Assembly: GCA_964496245.1 (NCBI GenBank)
Contig: CAZBZG010000066.1
Location: forward strand, 1-18,476
Origin: CAZBZG01 sp964496245
GTDB lineage: Bacteria > Planctomycetota > SZUA-567
DNA: 18,476 bases
Reading direction: 5' to 3'
The position numbers were made by a program, and so were the translations under genes. This document shows positions 6,689 through 13,060 of this stretch, piece after piece. The notes under the pieces are model-generated. The model was not told the DNA's origin, did no database searches, and worked only from the letters and a program-made list of their open reading frames with translations. Position 1 is the stretch's first letter; every line of letters starts with the position of its first letter.

Positions 6689-7462
6689 TCAGCGGACTTC
6701 GTCCGCCCGCACGAACTGGCCACCCACATAGGCGTAGTGCCAGATGGACCGGTCGAGGGTATTGCGTTCGGTGTACTGGCTCTCGAAGTGGTTATACATG
6801 TGCGGCGGGCGGTTCGGAAACCAGTGGACCGAGGCGTCCAAGAGCAGCGCGTTGACGCCGTCCACGAGAGTCCCGTAGCCACCAGACGTGTGTGTGCTCC
6901 ACACCCCCACGTGGAACGTACAACCCGAGAAGATCAGATTCGTGGCCGGCACGTCGTGTTTGTTGAAGTCGCGGAGGCGCGTGGGCAGGCCGCCTGCGCC
7001 GCCGGAATTGCCCGCGTAGCCGAGCCGGGTAACGGGGTTCTCGCCCGCGTCCACGTCCGCCTCGGCCAAGCGCCGCTTGAGCTCCGGAATGTCGTAGGTC
7101 CAGTGGCCTCCTCCTTTGAAAATGGCCGCCGGGCAGAACCAGACCTCGGGGTCGCGGAGGTACCCGCCATAGTGCAGCCGGGCGGTGCGGCTCAGCCGGC
7201 CCTGGCGCAGGTCGTAGCGATGCGTGACCCACCAGCGGTCCTGATCCTTGATGGGGATCCGGCCCTCGTAGTCGTTCACGTACATCTGCATGCCCAGGCC
7301 GATCTGCCGTTCATTGCCCTGGCACGACGCGCGCCGGGCCGCGCGAAGCGCGTCCGACAGCACGGGCAGAAGAAGTCCGGCCAGAACGCTGATGATCGCC
7401 ATCACCACAAGCAACTCGACCAGCGTAAAACCAAGACGGTCGGATCGTTCGGGCTTTTTCAC
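6689..7462 (-). CDS. Type II secretion/prepilin-like protein with H-X9-DG motif
   Basis: A 257-residue protein with a short basic leader and a prepilin cleavage site after G11 (LG/FTLVELLVVMAIISVLAG). Glu sits at mature position 5 and is followed by one hydrophobic helix. This is the class III-like N-methylation signature recognised by prepilin peptidase. Near the C-terminus HTSGGYGTLVDG is an exact H-X9-DG motif, typical of the large PVC family of pseudopilin-like proteins (DUF1559 relatives). The start is GTG at 7462, with GGGAGGG (7475-7469 on the minus strand) 6 nt upstream. The longer frame to 7585 would begin within or before the promoter. No other secretion or pilus gene is adjacent. 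It probably sits in the inner membrane or envelope; its cargo or role is unknown. Confidence 0.87.
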   Translation of the reverse strand: MKKPERSDRLGFTLVELLVVMAIISVLAGLLLPVLSDALRAARRASCQGNERQIGLGMQMYVNDYEGRIPIKDQDRWWVTHRYDLRQGRLSRTARLHYGGYLRDPEVWFCPAAIFKGGGHWTYDIPELKRRLAEADVDAGENPVTRLGYAGNSGGAGGLPTRLRDFNKHDVPATNLIFSGCTFHVGVWSTHTSGGYGTLVDGVNALLLDASVHWFPNRPPHMYNHFESQYTERNTLDRSIWHYAYVGGQFVRADEVR

Positions 7463-7549
7463 GGCAATCCCTCCCGAGCACTTTTGCTGCACTTCCGGTC
7501 CCCGCATCGCGTCCGGATGGGGCGCAGGGGCACTCCTGACTCTCCCTTC

Positions 7550-7578
7550 AGTATACGACATGACAGGGCGCCCCGCAA
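7550..7578 (-). promoter_or_regulatory. Promoter of the prepilin-like gene
   Basis: Read on the minus strand, TTGCGG (7578-7573) and TATACT (7555-7550) are 17 bp apart. Transcription would start near 7543, about 80 nt before the GTG start. It lies back to back with the gatB promoter. Confidence 0.5.
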
Positions 7579-7605
7579 ACCGCAAGGGAGCCTCCGGATG
7601 CGTCC

Positions 7606-7634
7606 TTGCCTCGCCCGGGGCGGGCTCCTATAAT
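7606..7634 (+). promoter_or_regulatory. Promoter of gatB
   Basis: TTGCCT (7606-7611) and a perfect TATAAT (7629-7634) are 17 bp apart. Transcription would start near 7641, giving a leader of about 33 nt before ATG 7674. Confidence 0.7.
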
Positions 7635-7673
7635 CCCGGCAGTTTTCGCGTCTTCGTTCCGCGGGGAAGCCCC

Positions 7674-9149
7674 ATGGACGACGAGATCGTGATCGGGTTG
7701 GAGGTACACGTGCAGCTCGCGACTGCGAGCAAGCTCTTCTGCAGCTGCCCCAACGCGTTCTCGCTCGATCCCAACACCCAGATCTGCCCGGTCTGCCTGG
7801 GCCAGCCGGGCGTGCTGCCCGTGCTGAACGAAGAGGCCTTCCACCTGGCCCTGCGCGCGGCCCTGGCCCTCGGGTGCGAGATCCCGCCGGTCACCAAGTT
7901 CGACCGCAAGCACTACTACTACCCAGACCTGCCCAAGAATATCCAGATCAGCCAGTACGACATGCCCCTCAGCCGCAACGGTGCGCTTGCGGTCGACGTG
8001 AACGGGACGGAGAAGCGCGTCTCCATCCTGCGCGCCCACCTCGAGGAGGATGCGGGCAAGCTCCTGCACGACGGCGCTGGGTCCGCGGTCGATCTCAACC
8101 GCACGGGCACGCCGCTGTTGGAGATCGTGAGCGGACCCGACCTGCGGAGCCCGGCCGAGGCGCGGGCGTACCTCGAGCAGCTCAAGCTGACCCTCCAGTA
8201 TGTAGAGGTCTCCGACTGCAACATGGAGGAAGGGTCGCTGCGGTGCGACGCCAACATCTCGATCCGGCCGGCCGGCGCAACAGAGCTAGGCGTGAAGAAC
8301 GAGATCAAGAACATGAACTCCTTCAAGGGGACCGAGAGCGCACTGGGGCTCGTGGCCGAGGAACTCCGCCGCGCCAAAGCAACGGGCGAGACGATCCGCC
8401 AGACCACCTGGGGCTACTCGGTCGAGCGCGACGCGGTCTTCCCCATGCGCGTCAAGGAGGAGGCCAACGACTACCGCTATTTCCCCGAGCCCGATCTTCC
8501 GCCCGTACGCGTCTCCCGGGAGTGGGTCGAAGAAACGCGCCGAAACCTGCCCGAGCTGCCCCGCGCGCGCCAGCAGCGGCTGCAGGAACAGTTCGATCTC
8601 TCGGTCTACGACGCGCACGGGCTCGTGCAGGACCGGACACTCGCCGACTACTTCGAGGCCGTGGCCGCGTGCGTGGACCGCCCCAAAGCGGCGGCCAACT
8701 GGATCCTGAACGACGTGGTCCGCGAGATGCGGGAGCGCGGCTGGGCCGACGTAGCCGATTTTCCGGTAGCGCCCGCAGCTCTGGGCGAGCTCATTGCGCT
8801 CGCGGAAGACGGCGCGGTCAACCGGCCGACGGCCAAGAAGCTCCTCACGCGCCTGATCGAGGGCGAGGTCGATTCGGCGCGCGCGACCGTGGAGCGCGAG
8901 GGCCTCGGCCAGGTCGCCGACCGGGCTGCCCTCGCCGACCTCCTGGAAGGCGTGATCCGCGAACACCCCACGCAGACGGCGGAGCTCGAGGGCGGCAAGC
9001 ACACCACCGCCATGTGGTTCGTGGGCCAGATCATGCGCGCCACCCAGGGGCAGGCCGACCCGCAGACCGTGCAGGCCGTAGTGGCCGAACGCTTCCACAT
9101 CGACCCAGCGCTGCTCCAGAAGCGGAAGAAGCAGGGCAAGAAGGACTGA
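7674..9149 (+). CDS. gatB: Aspartyl/glutamyl-tRNA amidotransferase subunit B
   Basis: A 491-residue protein matching GatB over its full length (family about 475-500). GatB recognises misacylated Glu-tRNA(Gln) or Asp-tRNA(Asn) and activates the carboxylate with ATP, while GatA supplies ammonia. Visible signatures are the opening IVIGLEVHVQL, the zinc cysteines C23, C25, C38 and C41, KHYYYPDLPKNIQISQYD, and LEEDAGKLLHD. The C-terminal helical GatB/YqeY domain includes GGKHTTAMWFVGQIM. The start is ATG 7674, just behind a consensus promoter; the open frame continues upstream through that promoter and is not used. gatA and gatC are not in the window, so the complex is encoded at split loci. The C-terminus is basic (KRKKQGKKD). 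Confidence 0.97.
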   Translation: MDDEIVIGLEVHVQLATASKLFCSCPNAFSLDPNTQICPVCLGQPGVLPVLNEEAFHLALRAALALGCEIPPVTKFDRKHYYYPDLPKNIQISQYDMPLSRNGALAVDVNGTEKRVSILRAHLEEDAGKLLHDGAGSAVDLNRTGTPLLEIVSGPDLRSPAEARAYLEQLKLTLQYVEVSDCNMEEGSLRCDANISIRPAGATELGVKNEIKNMNSFKGTESALGLVAEELRRAKATGETIRQTTWGYSVERDAVFPMRVKEEANDYRYFPEPDLPPVRVSREWVEETRRNLPELPRARQQRLQEQFDLSVYDAHGLVQDRTLADYFEAVAACVDRPKAAANWILNDVVREMRERGWADVADFPVAPAALGELIALAEDGAVNRPTAKKLLTRLIEGEVDSARATVEREGLGQVADRAALADLLEGVIREHPTQTAELEGGKHTTAMWFVGQIMRATQGQADPQTVQAVVAERFHIDPALLQKRKKQGKKD

Positions 9150-9172
9150 ACGGCATGACGCAAAGGCTCTTG

Positions 9173-9337
9173 CCACAGAGAGCCGATGGCCTTCACCACG
9201 AAGGACAGGAACAGCACGAAGGGGCTGCTCTTGACATCATACGAGGGCCATACGGATACGCACCGGATCTAGTCCTTCGTGTCCTTCACGCTCTTCGTGG
9301 TGAAACAAAGCGATCGATTTGTTCGTGGTCTCTGTGG
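9173..9337. repeat. Degenerate palindromic CACGAAGG-type intergenic repeat
   Basis: The 251 bp between gatB and the next gene hold a nested inverted repeat. The outer arms are CCACAGAGA (9173-9181) and TCTCTGTGG (9329-9337). The middle arms are TTCACCACGAAG (9192-9203) and CTTCGTGGTGAA (9293-9304). The inner arms are CACGAAGG (9215-9222) and CCTTCGTG (9274-9281). The inner two pairs are separated by exactly 11 nt on both sides, so the arms register as one long imperfect stem around a loop of about 51 bp. Similar ACCACGAAGGACACGAAG-like intergenic sequence is, as I recall, widespread in PVC and other environmental genomes. It is probably a non-autonomous mobile or repetitive element; no coding content is apparent. 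Confidence 0.7.
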
Positions 9338-9400
9338 GTGGATATGCGTTTTCGTGTCAGCTTCCAAGACAAGCGTTTGTGCGCAGGGCGCGGAGTGGAC

Positions 9401-9634
9401 ATGGACGACCTGACGCCGATCGCGAAGTTCCTGATCGTGGCCGGCATCCTCCTTGTGCTGGTCGGGGGGCTCCTGCTGCTCGCGCCCAGGATCCCCTACC
9501 TGGGCCGGCTGCCGGGCGACGTCCGCTACGAGGGCGCGCGGATGCGCCTCTACGTGCCCATCGCCACGTGCCTGCTCCTCAGTGCGCTCTTGAGCCTGGC
9601 GCTCTACGTGATCCGCAAGATCAAGGGAGGATGA
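9401..9634 (+). CDS. DUF2905-family two-helix membrane protein
   Basis: A 77-residue protein with two hydrophobic segments: about residues 6-29 (FLIVAGILLVLVGGLLLL) and about 50-70 (LYVPIATCLLLSALLSLALY). Between them is the conserved LGRLPGDVRYEG-type loop of DUF2905. These small inner-membrane proteins are common and of unknown function. The start is ATG 9401 with a GCGGAG-like site just upstream; GTG 9395 is an in-frame alternative. The frame is open far upstream but crosses the palindromic repeat and gatB, so the short form is preferred. It ends at ATGA with the start region of xseA, so the two are probably translated from one message. Confidence 0.82.
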   Translation: MDDLTPIAKFLIVAGILLVLVGGLLLLAPRIPYLGRLPGDVRYEGARMRLYVPIATCLLLSALLSLALYVIRKIKGG

Positions 9635-9636
9635 GG

Positions 9637-10887
9637 ATGCGCCGTGGCCTGCGCGACAAGGCAAAACGGCCAGCGCCGGACGGCGACCAAGGCGCGCTCA
9701 CCGTCTCGGCCGTGACCCGTCGCATCAAGGGGCTGCTCGAGACCGAGGTAGGCCGCGTGACCGTGGCCGGCGAGATCGGGTCGATCACCCGGGCCCGGTC
9801 GGGACACGTCTACCTCTCGCTCAAGGACGAGCACGCGGTGCTCGACGCAGTGCTCTGGCGCAGCGCCGCCGGCCGCCTCTCCTTCGATCCGCAGGAGGGC
9901 GAGAAGGTGCTGGCCCGCGGCGCGATCACGGTCTACGAGCCGCGCGGCCGGTATCAGCTGATCGTCTCCAGCCTCGAGCCGGCCGGCCGGGGCGAGCTCC
10001 AGCAGCGCTTCGAGGCGCTGGTGAAGAAGCTGCGCGAGGAGGGACTGTTCGAGCCGGCGCGCAAGCAGTCGTTGCCCGAGCGCCCCAGGACCGTTGGTGT
10101 GGTCACGAGCGCCACGGGCGCGGCCGTGCGGGACATCATCAAAGTGCTGCGCCGCCGCATGCCTGGGGTGCGGATCGTGCTCTCGCCGTGTCGCGTGCAG
10201 GGGACAGGAGCGGCCGCCGAGGTCGTGTCCGCGCTCGAACGCATCGACCGGTGGGGCCGGTGCGAGGTCCTGATCGTGGGCCGCGGGGGGGGCAGCCTTG
10301 AAGACCTGTGGGCGTTCAACGAGGAGCCGGTGGCCCGCGCCATCGCAGCCGCGCGCACGCCCGTGGTGAGCGCAGTGGGCCACGAGGTGGACGTGACCAT
10401 CGCCGACCTCGTGGCCGACGTGCGCGCAGCCACGCCGTCCGAGGCGGCCGAGACCGTGGTGCCGGACGTGAGCGTCTTCCGGCGGCAGATCGCCTCGCTC
10501 CAGCGCGCGCTCGGCCAAGCGCTCCTGGGCCGGATCCGCGAGGCCAAGGCGCGGCTAGGCGCACTAGGCCGGGCGCCGGTGCTGCGCCGGCCATTCGAAC
10601 TCGTGCGCATGCGCCAGCAGCTCCTGGACGAGACAGCCGAGGCATTGGCGCGCACCCTGCGCGACCAGCTTTTGGCCAAGCGCAACCAGTTGGAACTCGC
10701 GACCGCGCGCCTGGAGGGGCTTTCGCCGCTCGCCATCCTCACCCGCGGCTACAGCGTGACCCAGGCCGAAGCGAACGGCCGGATTCTGCGCAGCGCCAAG
10801 GAGGTGAAGCCGGGCGAGCGGATCGTCTCCCGCCTGGCTCAAGGGACGATCGTCAGCGAAGTGTGCGAGACCAGGAACGAAGACTGA
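9637..10887 (+). CDS. xseA: Exodeoxyribonuclease VII large subunit
   Basis: A 416-residue large subunit of exonuclease VII, which with XseB degrades single-stranded DNA from both ends and works in mismatch repair and DNA clean-up. The N-terminal OB fold (about residues 13-105) includes TVAGEIGSITRARSGHVYLS. The catalytic region includes VGVVTSATGAAVRDI (from residue 153), VGRGGGSLEDLWAFN and AVGHEVDVTIADLVAD, with H249 and D252 in the conserved GHExD motif. A coiled-coil section follows, and the C-terminus has the typical LSPLAILTRGYSVT. The start is ATG 9637, which lies 6 nt from GGGAGG (9625-9630); ATG 9631 abuts that site and is less likely. It is 17 bp upstream of xseB. Confidence 0.96.
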   Translation: MRRGLRDKAKRPAPDGDQGALTVSAVTRRIKGLLETEVGRVTVAGEIGSITRARSGHVYLSLKDEHAVLDAVLWRSAAGRLSFDPQEGEKVLARGAITVYEPRGRYQLIVSSLEPAGRGELQQRFEALVKKLREEGLFEPARKQSLPERPRTVGVVTSATGAAVRDIIKVLRRRMPGVRIVLSPCRVQGTGAAAEVVSALERIDRWGRCEVLIVGRGGGSLEDLWAFNEEPVARAIAAARTPVVSAVGHEVDVTIADLVADVRAATPSEAAETVVPDVSVFRRQIASLQRALGQALLGRIREAKARLGALGRAPVLRRPFELVRMRQQLLDETAEALARTLRDQLLAKRNQLELATARLEGLSPLAILTRGYSVTQAEANGRILRSAKEVKPGERIVSRLAQGTIVSEVCETRNED

Positions 10888-10904
10888 ACCCGAAAGGACC
10901 CGTC

Positions 10905-11159
10905 ATGGCCAAGAAGAAGTCCGCGTCGTTCGAAGCGCTGCTGGCCGAGACCGAGGAACTGGTGGACACGCTGGAAGGAGGCGAGCTCTCCCTCGACGAG
11001 TCGCTCAAGAAGTATGAGAAGGGCATCCAGAACCTGCGCACCTGCGCCAAGCTCCTCGGCGAGGCCGAGCAGAAGGTCAAGGTGCTCGTGGAAGAGACCG
11101 AGGGCGCCTTCAAACTCGAGGAGCTCGACGAAGAGGCGGTGGCCGGCGACGACGAATGA
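10905..11159 (+). CDS. xseB: Exodeoxyribonuclease VII small subunit
   Basis: An 84-residue protein, the usual size for XseB. It shows the family pattern SFEALLAETEELVDTLEGGE, LSLDESLKKYEKG and LLGEAEQKVKVL, forming a helical hairpin that binds the large subunit, with an acidic tail. ATG 10905 lies 6 nt after AAAGGA (10893-10898). It directly follows xseA, and the two are almost certainly co-transcribed. It faces the convergent minus-strand gene that ends at 11252; no convincing terminator was found in the 92-bp gap. Confidence 0.95.
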   Translation: MAKKKSASFEALLAETEELVDTLEGGELSLDESLKKYEKGIQNLRTCAKLLGEAEQKVKVLVEETEGAFKLEELDEEAVAGDDE

Positions 11160-11251
11160 CCGCGCGGCGCGTCACCCGCCCGTCGCGAGCGGTCGGCGGG
11201 GGGCGGAGCCACGTTTCTCTCCCCGCGCCCGATGGCGATGAGCGCCATGCT

Positions 11252-12145
11252 CTAGAACACCAACTCCACGAAGTTCACGAGCCACGTGAGCAGGCCCACT
11301 GTGGCGAGGAAGAGCCCGATGCCGGACATCCACCATCCGCTCTTCTCCCCGGCAGCGCGGTGGATGTCCACCAGAGCCCAGATGCCGATGCCGAGGCTTC
11401 CGACCGGGAAAAGCAAGGCTGGCACGAGCAGGAGGCTTTCGCCCACCAGGCTGATGAACACGATGCCGAGCAATCCGAGGAGAAAGCTGATCCCGGCCAG
11501 GTAGCTCGTCTTGCGGGGGTACCGGAAACGCTTCTTGCTCGCCCCGCGCAGGCCGCGGTCCGTGAACTGTCCGCAATACCGGCACCGCCGGGCGCGCTCG
11601 GGAATCATCTCGCCGCACACGGGACAGGGCTTCAGCCGTTCTTCCTGGCCACGGAAATGCATCACCTGGCGGCGGCTGTGTGGGCCGGCTGCGCATGTGG
11701 GCACAGCGCACCCGCCCTTCTCGTGCCAGCAGTCCAGGTGGTAGTCGGCGTGGCAGCGGATGCAGCTGACCGCCTCATTCGCGTCCACGGTTTCGCCACA
11801 GGCTGCGCAGATCAAGGCGCTGGCAGGCTGGGGGGAGGAACCGTTCGGGCGGGCGGGCTGCGGCGCTGGCGACCCTGCCGAGGGGAGAGACGCGACAGGC
11901 GCAGACGGCTCCGCCGTGCTTGACGCGTTGCGTGGACCGGGCGCCGATCGCTCGGCGGACGGAGCCTCCGTTGCCTGCGCCCCCAACGCCTCGTCGGGCT
12001 CTTCCGGGAACGTCGCGGGAAGACCATGGGGCCGGCCCGGCACCTCGACCAGCGCGCCACAGGCGGGACAGCGCGCGTACAGGCCCGCGTGGGCGCTTGC
12101 CGCCGTCATCTCGAAGCCGCAGGAGCAGCGAAATTCGATGGCCAT
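11252..12145 (-). CDS. Membrane protein with prokaryotic RING-like and zinc-ribbon domains
   Basis: A 297-residue protein. The N-terminal zinc ribbon (C7, C9, C26, C29) opens as MAIEFRCSCGFEM, a common start in PVC proteins. Next comes a Pro/Ala/Ser-rich linker (about 35-108). A treble-clef zinc domain follows (C113-x2-C116-x11-C128-x2-C131-H132, H136, C139, H141, C146, C151), resembling the Prok-RING/PHD-like family. A short zinc ribbon comes next (C174, C177, C188, C191). Three hydrophobic helices finish the protein (about 215-237, 238-262 and 274-297). I infer an inner-membrane anchor with the zinc domains in the cytoplasm. Family members have been linked to ubiquitin-like or protein-binding roles, but no partner is visible here. 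The start at ATG 12145 lies downstream of a consensus promoter, while the longer frame to 12250 would begin before it. ATG 12154 is an alternative. Confidence 0.75.
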   Translation of the reverse strand: MAIEFRCSCGFEMTAASAHAGLYARCPACGALVEVPGRPHGLPATFPEEPDEALGAQATEAPSAERSAPGPRNASSTAEPSAPVASLPSAGSPAPQPARPNGSSPQPASALICAACGETVDANEAVSCIRCHADYHLDCWHEKGGCAVPTCAAGPHSRRQVMHFRGQEERLKPCPVCGEMIPERARRCRYCGQFTDRGLRGASKKRFRYPRKTSYLAGISFLLGLLGIVFISLVGESLLLVPALLFPVGSLGIGIWALVDIHRAAGEKSGWWMSGIGLFLATVGLLTWLVNFVELVF

Positions 12146-12168
12146 ACGACCCATCCGAGAGACTGCAT

Positions 12169-12187
12169 CGCCGGGCGCAACCCGGCG
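12169..12187 (-). promoter_or_regulatory. Leader hairpin upstream of the RING-like gene
   Basis: CGCCGGG (12169-12175) and CCCGGCG (12181-12187) form a 7-bp stem with a 5-nt loop. It lies about 24 nt upstream of the ATG and within the predicted leader RNA of about 83 nt. It could affect translation or message stability, but no T-run follows, so it is not an intrinsic terminator. Confidence 0.35.
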
Positions 12188-12234
12188 ACCGGGTCGGCGA
12201 CCGGCATGCCACGGCCGAATCCGGCACCTGGCGC

Positions 12235-12263
12235 ATTGTATCGCGTGCACAGGGACGCCACAA
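12235..12263 (-). promoter_or_regulatory. Promoter of the RING-like membrane gene
   Basis: On the minus strand TTGTGG (12263-12258) and TACAAT (12240-12235) are separated by 17 bp. Transcription would start near 12228. This separates the gene from rpsD upstream and supports the shorter protein start. Confidence 0.55.
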
Positions 12264-12289
12264 GGGGCGAACGCGCGGGAGGGGAAGAC

Positions 12290-12304
12290 GGAGGCAAGGC
12301 CTCC
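12290..12304 (-). terminator. Probable terminator after rpsD
   Basis: Read on the minus strand, GGAGGC-CTT-GCCTCC is a perfect 6-bp stem with a 3-nt loop, 13 nt after the rpsD stop codon. It is followed by GTCTTCCCC, a pyrimidine tract with few T residues. It is a plausible but not strong intrinsic terminator. Confidence 0.45.
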
Positions 12305-12317
12305 ACAGGCAACAGGA

Positions 12318-12917
12318 CTACCGGCTGTAAAACTCGACCACCAGCTGTTCCTGGATGGGCAGGCGCACGTCGTCGCGAAGCGGCAGCCGAACCACCTTGG
12401 CGGTCATCGAACTCCCGTCGACCGCGATCCAGTCCGGCGGTTCGTATCCGCTCTTGCGCTCCAGGCACTCTTTGACGAGCTTCTTGACGTTCGGCTTGTC
12501 GCGAAACGTCAGGGTGTCGCCCGAATGGATGAGGGCGGAGGGAATATCGACCTTGTGATCGTTCACCCGCACCTGGCCGTGCGTGATCATCTGTCGCGCA
12601 GCCGCCCGGGTCGGCGCGAAACCCGCCGCATACACGGTGTTGTCCAGGCGCCGTTCGCACAGAATCAGGAAGTTGTGGCCCGTATCGCCCTTCATCCGGC
12701 GGGCACGATCCATGAACCGCCGCATCTGCTTCTCGCGCATGCCGTAGGCGTGCATGACCTTCTGCTTCTCGAGCAGCCGGCGGCCGTATTCGGACTGCTT
12801 GCGCGTGAAGCGCACCGCCTCGCGCTTGAGGTAGGCCTTTTCCACGCCGACATTGTCGAAGATCAGAAAGCCGACCCGGCGGCAGAGCTTCGTCTTCGGT
12901 CCCGTGTGTCGCCCCAT
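12318..12917 (-). CDS. rpsD: 30S ribosomal protein S4
   Basis: A 199-residue S4, one of the primary 16S rRNA binders of the 30S subunit. The start MGRHTGPKTKLCRRVGF, the central EKQKVMHAYGMREKQMRRF and the S4 RNA-binding domain RRLDNTVYAAGFAPTRAAAR with QMITHGQVRVND are all typical. The C-terminus QLVVEFYSR is the usual ending. It is the zinc-free form: only C12 is present in the N-terminal region. ATG 12917 has AAGGAG (12933-12928 on the minus strand) 10 nt upstream. No rpsM, rpsK, rpoA or rplQ is adjacent, so the gene stands apart from the alpha operon. A consensus promoter and a pseudoknot-capable leader lie directly upstream, suggesting autoregulation by S4. Confidence 0.97.
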   Translation of the reverse strand: MGRHTGPKTKLCRRVGFLIFDNVGVEKAYLKREAVRFTRKQSEYGRRLLEKQKVMHAYGMREKQMRRFMDRARRMKGDTGHNFLILCERRLDNTVYAAGFAPTRAAARQMITHGQVRVNDHKVDIPSALIHSGDTLTFRDKPNVKKLVKECLERKSGYEPPDWIAVDGSSMTAKVVRLPLRDDVRLPIQEQLVVEFYSR

Positions 12918-12931
12918 GCGAACCAATCTCC

Positions 12932-12960
12932 TTGACACAACAGACGCATTGCTGTACATC
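12932..12960 (+). promoter_or_regulatory. Possible promoter of the FAH-family gene
   Basis: A perfect TTGACA (12932-12937) is followed after 17 bp by a weak TACATC (12955-12960). The start would be near 12967, about 94 nt before the FAH-family start codon. The transcript would overlap the first bases of the divergent rpsD message. The -10 match is poor, so this may be chance. Confidence 0.3.
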
Positions 12961-12978
12961 GCTCCATGCGTAGGAGCG
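12944..12978 (-). promoter_or_regulatory. Predicted H-type pseudoknot in the rpsD leader
   Basis: In the leader RNA (minus strand) CGCUCC (12978-12973) pairs with GGAGCG (12965-12960) around a 7-nt loop. Six loop bases, ACGCAU (12971-12966), are fully complementary to AUGCGU (12949-12944) downstream. The two 6-bp stems would stack without a gap, with a 1-nt first loop and a 10-nt last loop, which is the classic H-type geometry. The ribosome binding site AAGGAG lies 10 nt further on. E. coli S4 represses its own operon by binding a leader pseudoknot, so an S4-sensing role is likely, though the fold here is only predicted. Confidence 0.5.
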
Positions 12979-12987
12979 GAGCCGCCC

Positions 12988-13016
12988 ATTAAAGCGGGTT
13001 GGCGGGGGCTCGTCAA
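12988..13016 (-). promoter_or_regulatory. Promoter of rpsD
   Basis: On the minus strand TTGACG (13016-13011) and TTTAAT (12993-12988) are 17 bp apart, each matching the consensus at five of six positions. Transcription would start near 12981, giving a leader of about 64 nt that contains the predicted pseudoknot from almost its first base. Confidence 0.65.
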
Positions 13017-13060
13017 CCGAAATCGCGGCGTTTTCTTTTCGTGCAGAGGGAGCCTGCCCC

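Noticed and set aside
9231..9259. TTGACA in the loop of the palindromic repeat as a promoter for the DUF2905-xse genes
   Set aside because: No acceptable -10 hexamer lies at 16-18 bp; only GGATAC-like sequence is present.
11175..11200. CCCGCC/GGCGGG pairing after xseB as a terminator
   Set aside because: The loop is 14 nt and there is no T-run; the pairing is easily explained by GC content.
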